A stretch of DNA of 32,199 bases from Sedimentisphaerales bacterium (GTDB lineage: Bacteria > Planctomycetota > Phycisphaerae > Sedimentisphaerales > Anaerohalosphaeraceae). The stretch spans positions 1-32,199 of the forward strand of contig JAFGQP010000252.1 in assembly GCA_016935635.1 (NCBI GenBank). The letters run 5' to 3'. Of the stretch, positions 25,804-32,199 are shown piece by piece. Position 1 is the first letter of the stretch; every line of letters begins with the position of its first letter. The position numbers and the translations under genes are program-made. The notes below the pieces were generated by a model. The model was not told where the DNA came from and ran no database searches. It saw only the letters and a list, made by a program, of their open reading frames with translations.

Positions 25804-25887
25804 CCATATCAAAAACACATCTCTTTTATTAACATAGACTTACACGTATTCTAAAAATATTTCTTTTTTTTATTGCTTTGTGAACAC

Positions 25888-25906
25888 TACATAGATATTC
25901 TATGTA
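25888..25906. promoter_or_regulatory. Palindromic operator overlapping the padR promoter
   Basis: TACATAGA-TAT-TCTATGTA is a perfect 8-bp-arm inverted repeat about 33 nt before the padR-type start. A TTGTGA -35-like box (25878-25883) with 17-nt spacing to TATGTA (25901-25906) puts the palindrome across the promoter spacer and -10. PadR proteins often repress their own gene through ATGT/ACAT-type palindromes, so autoregulation is the likely reading. Confidence 0.65.
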
Positions 25907-25939
25907 TAGATGTTATAGGTATTCCTGAGGCAATAAACT

Positions 25940-26281
25940 ATGGAGATTTCAAAAGACTTGATTGCTGCTTCGGCAACCCCCTTGATTCTGTCGATTCTGG
26001 CCGAAGGTGAAAGTTACGGCTACGCCATCATCAAACAGGTTGCCGCCCTGTCCGCCGGCTCCATGCAATGGACCGACGGTATGCTTTACCCCATCCTCCA
26101 CCGCCTGGAAAGCCAGGGCCTGATCGAATCCGAGGTCCGCACCTCCGACACCGGCCGCAAACGAAAATATTATCGCATCAGGCAGGATGGCACCGCTGCC
26201 ATTACCGCCCATCAGGCCCAGTGGCAAACGGTTTATGAAACCTTACGCAAAGTATGGGAGACAAAACTATGTTTCGATTAG
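25940..26281 (+). CDS. PadR-family transcriptional repressor
   Basis: The 113-residue winged-helix protein has the family layout: LILSILAEGESYGYAIIKQV, the recognition region WTDGMLYPILHRLESQGLIESE, and the wing RKRKYYRIRQDG followed by a C-terminal helix for dimerisation. PadR regulators respond to small molecules or antibiotics and often control membrane proteins or ABC exporters encoded next to them. The ATG has GAGG about 10 nt upstream. A palindrome lies over its promoter. The gene overlaps the next by 13 nt, forming a two-gene unit. Confidence 0.93.
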   Translation: MEISKDLIAASATPLILSILAEGESYGYAIIKQVAALSAGSMQWTDGMLYPILHRLESQGLIESEVRTSDTGRKRKYYRIRQDGTAAITAHQAQWQTVYETLRKVWETKLCFD

Positions 26282-26958
26282 ACAACGCCATTGAAAACTG
26301 GAAACAGCAGCTTTTGCAGCATCAGACCATGACGGCTGCCGATATGGAGGAACTGCAAATCCACCTGCTGGAAGAAATGGATGCTCTGACGGCAACAGGT
26401 CTCAATCAGGAAGAAGCCTTTCTCATTGCGTCCCGGCGTATGGGCAATCCCAACGAAATTTCCTGTGAGTTTGCCAAAATTAACCATGGCGTCATCTGGA
26501 AAAATCGGTTTTTCTGGATGATTATCGGCATTTTAATCCTGCAGATGTTTTCCTCCTGCGCCAGCTTCCTTGCCCGCGGTGGAGCATTGATTGGCTGTCA
26601 GCTGATCGGATGGAATCCTTTAAATGCAGGGGTGATTTCAGCCGTTATTCAAATCACTGTTCTGATTTGTCTTTTTATTGCTTTTTACATCGCTGTTGTC
26701 CCGTTATCGCTTCTGCGCAAAATCCCCAAAAAAACCCTCATTGGGATTATCATCGTAGCAACCGCCCTGAATTTTCTCCTCAATCATGCTGCCGGCATGG
26801 GATATAATATCCTGATCGCCCGATTCTTCTCCGTGGAACAATTGGGACAATTTGCTCTCGGATGCAGCTACTCAGCCATGGGTTTATCTGTCCTGTGGCC
26901 GGTGGTCTGGCTGGTGCTGCTGCTCTGGCTGCTGCCGGGCAAAAAACGGATTGCGTAA
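26269..26958 (+). CDS. HAAS/permease-prefix-type membrane protein paired with PadR
   Basis: The product is about 229 residues. The first 75 are helical and soluble (WKQQLLQHQTMTAADMEELQ, IHLLEEMDALTATGLNQEEA, IASRRMGNPNEI), matching the HAAS/permease-prefix pattern, which ends in a characteristic Gly after a conserved Ala/Arg helix and is typically encoded with PadR genes. About four hydrophobic segments follow (for example FFWMIIGILILQMFSS and WPVVWLVLLLWLLPG). The ATG at 26269 has GGGAG about 7 nt upstream; an earlier in-frame start is less likely. It probably transmits or senses a membrane signal with PadR. The exact role is unknown. Confidence 0.75.
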   Translation: MFRLDNAIENWKQQLLQHQTMTAADMEELQIHLLEEMDALTATGLNQEEAFLIASRRMGNPNEISCEFAKINHGVIWKNRFFWMIIGILILQMFSSCASFLARGGALIGCQLIGWNPLNAGVISAVIQITVLICLFIAFYIAVVPLSLLRKIPKKTLIGIIIVATALNFLLNHAAGMGYNILIARFFSVEQLGQFALGCSYSAMGLSVLWPVVWLVLLLWLLPGKKRIA

Positions 26959-27131
26959 ACAACCGATTCACAAGGATTTACGATAGCAAGCAAACACCTG
27001 CATCGTTACAATTGCTTATTCATCCCGATCACAAGGCACCAGGAGTTTTGTGCATGCGAAGGGGCATTGAATTTTCAAAAATTGGAACAATCCAGGCAGT
27101 AAATAAGTCTCATTTTAAAAAGCTGTATTTT

Positions 27132-27160
27132 TTGGCCTTTACAAAAGTTAATGCTAAAAT
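27132..27160 (+). promoter_or_regulatory. Sigma-70-like promoter
   Basis: TTGGCC, 17 nt, TAAAAT. The -10 matches five of six consensus bases and spacing is optimal; the -35 matches four. It lies 42 nt upstream of the small membrane protein gene in an otherwise gene-free 243-nt gap (26959-27201). A TTTACA/AATACT pair shifted by a few bases is a rival choice. Confidence 0.5.
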
Positions 27161-27201
27161 AATACTATCATTGAAAACCCCAATAAGGTAAGGAGATAAA
27201 A

Positions 27202-27498
27202 ATGATGCACAGCGATATGTTTCCAATGCATGGCGGACAGGCCGCCCCGGTTTGGGCAGGTTGTTTTGCCATTTTTATTGTTCTTTTTGCACTCAGCATC
27301 AATATTATCTATTTGATTGCTATGTGCAAGATTTTTTCAAAGGCAGGCTATCACTGGGCAATGGGGCTGCTGACGCTGATTCCGGTGGTCCAGTTTTTTA
27401 TCCCCCTGTTCCTGGCATTCGGCGAATGGCCTATTGAAAAACAGCTTAAGGCCTGCCAGCAGCAGCAAACATCACCCGGCCAATCGCCTCCATTTTGA
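27202..27498 (+). CDS. Small two-TM membrane protein
   Basis: The 98-residue protein starts MMHSDMFPMHGG. It has two membrane segments, at about 17-41 (VWAGCFAIFIVLFALSINII) and 52-73 (HWAMGLLTLIPVVQFFIPLF), and a Gln-rich hydrophilic tail. A strong SD (AAGGAGAT) precedes the ATG by about 6 nt and a sigma-70-like promoter lies upstream, so the gene is likely real. I do not recognise a family. It lies between the PadR unit and the ABC transporter, 165 nt before the latter. Confidence 0.75.
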   Translation: MMHSDMFPMHGGQAAPVWAGCFAIFIVLFALSINIIYLIAMCKIFSKAGYHWAMGLLTLIPVVQFFIPLFLAFGEWPIEKQLKACQQQQTSPGQSPPF

Positions 27499-27663
27499 GC
27501 TGTTTAGGATACGGGCAATCGCCTTTCTGGAAGGTCTGAATACTGCCATAGGTATTTTTTAAATCAGTACTTATCGAATTTCAACGGAAATACTGAAACA
27601 TAGACCCGGCCGAGGGAGTCTATTCTATAAAGGACATCTGAGATTCCAAATCAAGGAGAGGAT

Positions 27664-28443
27664 ATGATTCGCATCGTGGATGTGTGGCATCATTACGGTA
27701 TTCGGCCGGTACTGAAGAATGTCTCGCTGGACATCAAGACCGGTGAGCTGGTGGCGGTCATGGGCCCAAATGGAATGGGCAAAAGCACTCTGCTGGCATT
27801 GATGGCCGGATTGCTGTGGCCATTGAAAGGCTATGTCGAAATCGACGGCCTGCGGCGACGCAGCAGTATTGACAACGAAATCGCCATCCGCAAGAAGGTG
27901 TTTTACCTGCCGACGGACCCTTTTTTACCGCTGAACACCACCGGGCGGGAATTTATCCTGTCGGTTGGGCGTTTGTATGAGGTAGAAGAACAGCGGTTGA
28001 TGGGCCATGCCGACCAGTTGCTGGAGGTCTTTGACCTGACACGGCAGGCGGACTCGCCAATTCAATTGTACTCCACCGGGCAGCAGAAGAAAATCGGCAT
28101 CTGTGCAGCGCTGATTACCGAGGCGCCGATTCTGATTCTGGATGAGCCGTTTTCCGGTGGGCTGGATTCATCAGCCCTGCTGGCATTAAGCCGAATCCTC
28201 AAGAGCCTGGCCGACCGGGATGATATTAGCGTAGTCATGGCTGTGCCGGTGCCGGAATTGGTAGAGCCGCTGGCCGAGCGGATTGCCGTGGTATCCGACG
28301 GACAGATTGTGGCGTATGACACCTCAGAAGGCCTCCGCAGACAGACCGGCTGTACAGGGCCGCTCAATGAGGTACTGGAGGCCATGCTGCATCCCAATGT
28401 GATACAGCATATCGACAGTTATATACAGAGGAGCCATCGATGA
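27664..28443 (+). CDS. ABC transporter ATP-binding protein with atypical Q- and H-loops
   Basis: The 259-residue ATPase has Walker A GPNGMGKST (34-42), the signature YSTGQQKKI (136-144), Walker B ILILDEPF (156-163) and D-loop SGGLDSS. At the Q-loop position the sequence is YLPTD, with no Gln, and at the H-switch it is VVMAVPVPELVE (190-201), with no His. The ATPase may therefore be slow or act as a regulated or paired subunit. A strong SD (AAGGAG, 5-nt spacing) fixes the start. The stop overlaps the permease ATG by 4 nt, so the two form one transporter. The substrate is unknown. Confidence 0.92.
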   Translation: MIRIVDVWHHYGIRPVLKNVSLDIKTGELVAVMGPNGMGKSTLLALMAGLLWPLKGYVEIDGLRRRSSIDNEIAIRKKVFYLPTDPFLPLNTTGREFILSVGRLYEVEEQRLMGHADQLLEVFDLTRQADSPIQLYSTGQQKKIGICAALITEAPILILDEPFSGGLDSSALLALSRILKSLADRDDISVVMAVPVPELVEPLAERIAVVSDGQIVAYDTSEGLRRQTGCTGPLNEVLEAMLHPNVIQHIDSYIQRSHR

Positions 28444-29618
28444 AAACACTGGTGAGATCCTTTCAGCAAGTCATTCATCGCTGGATACTCTGGGCAATGG
28501 CAGTGGATTTGCTTTTCACGGCACTCTTGAGCCCGATCTGTTTTCTTCTGCAGGACTGGGAGATGATCCGCAACATGAATGCCGCCTTTCTGGTCATGTT
28601 CGCTGTCGCATACGGGCTGACACGATGCCTGCTGTTTCATCCTGCTGTCAACTCAAAATACAGACAGTTTCTGGCGCTGACACCCTATAGCAGCCGCCAT
28701 CAACTCCCCAAGGGGCCAATTCTTTTGTATTGGCCTGATGCTGTGATTCTGGGATTGATGACAGCGGCGGCATGGATTTGCCCCCCGGAACACTGTTTTG
28801 TTCCGCTGATCTCATTTTTATTGGCCCACCTTGCTGGTCATTGCTTCTGCATGATCCTCACCAAACAAAAAAAACTGCTGGCGGTACTTCTGACCATACT
28901 TCCGCTGTCAGTCTATCCGCATGAAAATGGTATGATCTCATTCTTTGTGCTTTGCATCGCCTATGGTATTGTCTGGTATGGCACACAGGCCTATCTCAAA
29001 CAATTTCCATGGAATACCAGCTTCTGGAATGATCACTGTATCGCACATTTGAAAGAGAAAGCCTTTACCCAAAAAATTATCCAGTGGCCGTGGTATCAAC
29101 TCAATTTTGATAAAACAGCCTCCTTGAGCTGGAAGACAAAATTAGTAATTTGCGGACTGGTCTTCTGGTGGCTGCATGTTATTGTGTATATGTTCAAGGA
29201 TTGCCATTTCATTGACATGGTTGCTATCTTAGCTGTCCCCATTATTCTCTTTCGTCTCATACCATACGCCAAGGGTTTTATGCCGCCAATCAGTTTGCTG
29301 GGCAGGATATCCACCGGTCGTTTGATAATCCCGGGATATGATAAGATATTTGTCGCCACAATCATTCTGGTATTAACCGTCCTGTTTGTTCCAGAAGTAC
29401 TCCGATCCACAGGACTTCCTCAAACAATCGGTATTGAATTGACTTTCAGTTTGTGCCTGTTTCTGGCCATGGTGCTGCCGCCGTCTTATCAGAGCTGGCG
29501 GCTGACCGGCCATCACCGCATGATTAAAACGCCGGTTCGTCCGCAACGGTCCGGCACAACTGCTCACGATAAAACGGATGAATACCTCATCGATTTGTGG
29601 CATCATTGGTCAACATAA
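28440..29618 (+). CDS. ABC transporter permease (ABC-2-like membrane protein)
   Basis: The 392-residue integral membrane protein has about ten hydrophobic segments (for example AVILGLMTAAAWICP, LLAVLLTILPLSVYP, KIFVATIILVLTVLFVPEV) and short loops. It starts with a basic amphipathic helix (MKTLVRSFQQVIHRW). It is encoded in 4-nt overlap with the ATPase, which identifies it as the cognate permease. I see no substrate-binding protein, so export or an envelope role is more likely than import. The C-terminal 35 residues are hydrophilic and basic. The 3' end overlaps the frame of a glycoside-hydrolase-like remnant. Confidence 0.82.
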   Translation: MKTLVRSFQQVIHRWILWAMAVDLLFTALLSPICFLLQDWEMIRNMNAAFLVMFAVAYGLTRCLLFHPAVNSKYRQFLALTPYSSRHQLPKGPILLYWPDAVILGLMTAAAWICPPEHCFVPLISFLLAHLAGHCFCMILTKQKKLLAVLLTILPLSVYPHENGMISFFVLCIAYGIVWYGTQAYLKQFPWNTSFWNDHCIAHLKEKAFTQKIIQWPWYQLNFDKTASLSWKTKLVICGLVFWWLHVIVYMFKDCHFIDMVAILAVPIILFRLIPYAKGFMPPISLLGRISTGRLIIPGYDKIFVATIILVLTVLFVPEVLRSTGLPQTIGIELTFSLCLFLAMVLPPSYQSWRLTGHHRMIKTPVRPQRSGTTAHDKTDEYLIDLWHHWST

Positions 29619-29634
29619 TATCCTGTTGGTACCA

Positions 29635-29796
29635 GGACATAAGGAGATGTTAAATGCAATGGGTCTTAATATGGATATGTTTGCTGGCAACGGCTATCCA
29701 GGCGGCTGGAATGGTGGTATTACCGCTCTGTTTGACAAGGAGGGCAACGCCCTGCCGGCCATGAAATACTTCAAAGAACCTTCTGCATCAAAATAG
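29635..29796 (+). pseudogene. C-terminal remnant resembling a glycoside hydrolase
   Basis: This 53-codon stretch reads GHKEMLNAMGLNMDMFAGNG, then YPGGWNGGITALFDKEGNAL and PAMKYFKE. Its ending resembles the closing residues of clan-A glycoside hydrolases such as GH53 (LFD-x-x-G-x-A-L-P). It has no N-terminal catalytic part; upstream is the ABC permease. It therefore looks like the 3' stump left by a deletion or rearrangement. The hydrolase family is a guess from the pattern, and a genuine small ORF beginning further upstream (ATG at 29578) cannot be excluded. Confidence 0.4.
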
Positions 29797-29807
29797 GTTT
29801 TAGTGTG

Positions 29808-30929
29808 TCAGGGATGAGGCTGTGAGACGGTGGCCTTGATGAGCTTGATTTGGCGCTGGCCGCTGCCCGAGGCGGCAGTTACGGCGATCAGGGTATTGGG
29901 GTCTTCCAGGCCTAACGCATTCCACGAATACTGCCCCGCCGTGTTCTGCTGGAACGGCTTGGGCTGGACAGTCCAGGTCTTGCCGTTATCAATGCTGCTG
30001 ACGATACCCAGTTTGAGGCGGGATTTGTCGTCTTCATCAGTCTGAAACGAAACAAAAATCGAGCCATCAGGGATAGCGACGATATAAGGTGCAACCGCCC
30101 TCCGGCTGCTGTCAGCAGGTGCATAGACCAAACGACGCGGCCCCCAGGTTCTGCCGCCATTGGTGCTGCGAACCGACCACGTACAGAACTGACCGGCACG
30201 TTTGACATTGTGCCCTTCCAGCACAACAAGAATGTCGCCATTGGCTAGCTGTGTCGCCACCGGCATGCCATCGCGTGAGCCGGGATGCCGGGAAATGACC
30301 TGTGGAGAATGCCAGCTTTTGCCGTTGTCGTCGGAACGCTGCATCTCAACGACCTGATCATTTCCGTCCACGTTACCTTCCTGAGCATAAAAGACCAGCA
30401 ACTGGCCTTCGGCTTTGCGGATAATCTGCGGCTCCCAGACGCCATCGGTGTTGCTGATGATGGTGGACAGAGGCTGCCAGCTTGAGCCTCCATCCGTACT
30501 GCGGGAGACCTTAAGCGTCTTGATATCGCCATCGACGATACGGTAGGCACACAGGATTTCCCCGCCGGGCAATTCAATCAATTCGCCGTTGGCGGCATTA
30601 CCGATACCAAAGGAGGCTTGCGAAAGCGATGACCATGTCTTGCCGGCATCGGTGCTTCGGGAAACTCGTACACAGGTATTGGAGGAACCTTCATTGGTAT
30701 CATAGGCACACAGCCAATGGCCGTTGGATAAAATGAGCAGTCTGGGGTACCATGTACCGCCTGAAGATGGGGCGAATACAATCTGCTCGGATGCAGGATT
30801 CCAGTTAAGAGTTACCTCTCTTTTGGACGAAGGGGCCTTCGTTGCTTGAGCCGCCATGACCTGCGGCATCCCCCCGACCCAGAGCAGCAGGCTCAGCGAC
30901 AGGACTGTTTTGAAATGCTTATTCCCCAT
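29808..30929 (-). CDS. Secreted sialidase-fold (Asp-box) glycoside hydrolase-like protein
   Basis: The product is about 373 residues long with a signal peptide (HFKTVLSLSLLLWVGGMPQV). It has five Asp-box turns: STDAGKTW, STDGGSSW, SDDNGKSW, STNGGRTW and SIDNGKTW, typical of a six-bladed sialidase/BNR propeller. The opening TWYPRLLILSNGHWLCAYD resembles exo-arabinanase (GH93) and sialidase families. I cannot confirm the catalytic residues, so the substrate is open (sialic acid or arabinan, or a related exo-acting role). The ATG at 30929 is preferred over a GTG at 30977 because it begins the signal peptide and avoids overlap. It lies 29 nt after the GLUG/dockerin-like gene, probably co-transcribed. 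Confidence 0.85.
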   Translation of the reverse strand: MGNKHFKTVLSLSLLLWVGGMPQVMAAQATKAPSSKREVTLNWNPASEQIVFAPSSGGTWYPRLLILSNGHWLCAYDTNEGSSNTCVRVSRSTDAGKTWSSLSQASFGIGNAANGELIELPGGEILCAYRIVDGDIKTLKVSRSTDGGSSWQPLSTIISNTDGVWEPQIIRKAEGQLLVFYAQEGNVDGNDQVVEMQRSDDNGKSWHSPQVISRHPGSRDGMPVATQLANGDILVVLEGHNVKRAGQFCTWSVRSTNGGRTWGPRRLVYAPADSSRRAVAPYIVAIPDGSIFVSFQTDEDDKSRLKLGIVSSIDNGKTWTVQPKPFQQNTAGQYSWNALGLEDPNTLIAVTAASGSGQRQIKLIKATVSQPHP

Positions 30930-30958
30930 AGAAAATTGGCTTCGGTGCCGCAGCCGGA

Positions 30959-32199
30959 TTACAGACCCGCCAGCCACACATCGACAAATCGTTCCAGATC
31001 GGCCAGATTCACCTGGCCGCTGCTATCCAGGTCGGCGCCACCGCATCCTCCTGTCGCCTGGCAATCGGTCATCTGCCAGCGTGCCGCAAGATAACCAAAA
31101 TCTTCATAAGCTACGCCATCGGGACATGCAAAATCTGCCGCAATAGCCCGATTCCAATTGAAATAGGGATACGTGACGCCGTTGGCACAGAGCCTCCAGA
31201 TGTCATTCCCTCCGTTGGCGGATTCGCCGACAAAATCCCAGCCGAAGTCCGTATAGCTTGACCGCGTCTGCATCGCAGGGGTGGTCTTGCCGTAAACATC
31301 GGTTATCGTGCCCGCCCCATCGCCTGTCGCCTGTGCGATCCCGCTGGTATCCACATCCCAGAAACACCGCTGGACGGTGCCGTCGCCATTTTCACCAATC
31401 ACCCCGCCGATATAGGTCTGCCAGACAGAATCTTCGGACGGCACACTGGAGGAAGCAGTCACATTTCCTGTCGCATAACAGGCCGACACCTGTCCCAATT
31501 CCGTCGCCACGACTACACCGCGATTTCTGCCAACCACACCACCGCAGGCCGCCCAAGCAGAAGAGGATACAGGCGACATCACATTGGAAGAAGCATCAGA
31601 GTTCCCCAGAGCATAACAATTATCAATCATGCCGGTGTTATCCGCGGCGATACCCCCCGCAGAAGACCAGCAGTTGATTTCATTATTACCAGTCACCGAC
31701 GCATCGGATTCGGCGAAACCTGTCGCATAACTGCGCGTAATCATTCCCTTGCGATTATATCCGACCAGCCCGCCCGCAGAAGACCATGCCGCCGAAGCCC
31801 CCGAGCCAATCAGGCAGCGGGAAATCACACCCCCTTCAGCATAACACCTGTCGATCGTACCGGATTCATTCAGTGCCGCCAGCCCGCCGGCAAAGGCCGA
31901 ATCGCTGGTCGAATCAGCCTGCACCGCACCCGTCGCATAGGAACGAACAATCGTGCCGTGATCATTGATCGCCGCAAGTCCGCCGGCATTGGCAGTGTAT
32001 CCGCTGACTGTTACCGAACCGGAAGCATAACAATCAGAGATATCTCCGTAGTTGGTTGCAGCCAGTCCCCCTGCCTGCGACCTGGAAACATGTGAAGTAC
32101 TGACCGCTGCCGTGCAAAAGCAATGGGACAGGGTTCCTTCATTGACACCAACCAGCCCCCCCGTGGCATTGGCGCCGCTCACCGTACCGCTTGCGGAAC
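30959..32199 (-). CDS. GLUG-repeat protein with C-terminal dockerin-like domain (5' end beyond window)
   Basis: About 413 codons are visible and the frame is open to the right edge, so the N-terminus is missing. At least eight GLUG repeats follow the pattern GGLVG-x-N-x-G-x-I-x-x-C-Y-A-x-G (for example GGLAATNYGDISDCYASGSV and GGLAALNESGTIDRCYAEGG). These form a right-handed beta-helix-like stalk with periodic Cys. The end (DFACPDGVAYEDFGYLAARW, then GADLDSSGQVNLADLERFVD) holds two EF-hand-like dockerin segments, the form that ends many planctomycete exported proteins. It is probably a large cell-surface or extracellular adhesin-like protein. The partner of the dockerin-like domain is unknown. 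Confidence 0.88.
   Translation of the reverse strand, partial: SASGTVSGANATGGLVGVNEGTLSHCFCTAAVSTSHVSRSQAGGLAATNYGDISDCYASGSVTVSGYTANAGGLAAINDHGTIVRSYATGAVQADSTSDSAFAGGLAALNESGTIDRCYAEGGVISRCLIGSGASAAWSSAGGLVGYNRKGMITRSYATGFAESDASVTGNNEINCWSSAGGIAADNTGMIDNCYALGNSDASSNVMSPVSSSAWAACGGVVGRNRGVVVATELGQVSACYATGNVTASSSVPSEDSVWQTYIGGVIGENGDGTVQRCFWDVDTSGIAQATGDGAGTITDVYGKTTPAMQTRSSYTDFGWDFVGESANGGNDIWRLCANGVTYPYFNWNRAIAADFACPDGVAYEDFGYLAARWQMTDCQATGGCGGADLDSSGQVNLADLERFVDVWLAGL

Noticed and set aside
27602-27623. TAGAC/GTCTA inverted repeat before the ABC ATPase gene
   Set aside because: The arms are only 5 bp, with a mismatched interior and no associated T-tract or recognisable operator pattern.
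29654-29764. 36-codon plus-strand frame starting MQWVLIWICLLATAIQAAG after AAGGAG
   Set aside because: The SD and signal-like start are suggestive, but the overlapping frame has a far more protein-like sequence (ALFDKEGNALPAMKYF), so this is probably chance.

Overview
The window looks like a chromosomal segment of a planctomycete, most likely of the Phycisphaerae/Sedimentisphaerales type. This is inferred from an exported GLUG-repeat protein ending in a planctomycete-style dockerin-like domain, a HAF-repeat protein, a sigma-54-driven flagellar operon and moderate GC. No rRNA, tRNA, CRISPR array or insertion sequence was recognised.

Minus strand, 24053 down to 10675: a compact flagellar hook/rod/ring operon, flgD-flgE-PilZ gene-flgF-flgG-flgA-flgH-flgI-flgJ(N)-flgN-flgK-flgL, followed 12 nt later by a TPR-glycosyltransferase gene. 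A near-perfect sigma-54 promoter lies 57 nt upstream of flgD. A divergent sigma-54 activator (24406-25803) has a degenerate, FleQ-like receiver domain. It is preceded by a palindrome and a sigma-28-like promoter, so the whole regulatory node sits in one 424-nt spacer.

Minus strand, 10490 down to the left edge: a second operon starts from its own sigma-54 promoter with the same geometry (59 nt before the start codon). It encodes a TPR/GT-B protein that has lost the EX7E catalytic pair, a short GT9-like protein, a GT2-TPR protein, a TPR protein, a small helical protein, a cupin, and a 1398-residue protein. That large protein joins a sulfotransferase, a B12-binding radical SAM enzyme, a methyltransferase and a GT2 glycosyltransferase in one chain. 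A HAF-repeat secreted protein follows after 25 nt and runs off the window. The shared promoter class and the homologous TPR-GT gene at the end of the flagellar operon suggest a flagellar-regulon glycan assembly and modification system, probably acting on flagellin or another surface component. This is the most interesting part of the window.

Plus strand, 25888-29796: a PadR repressor with a palindromic operator over its promoter, a HAAS/permease-prefix-type membrane protein, a small two-TM protein, an ABC ATPase/permease pair, and a short remnant resembling the C-terminus of a glycoside hydrolase. Minus strand at the right edge: a secreted five-Asp-box sialidase-fold protein and the truncated GLUG/dockerin-like protein, both suited to extracellular polysaccharide or surface work.
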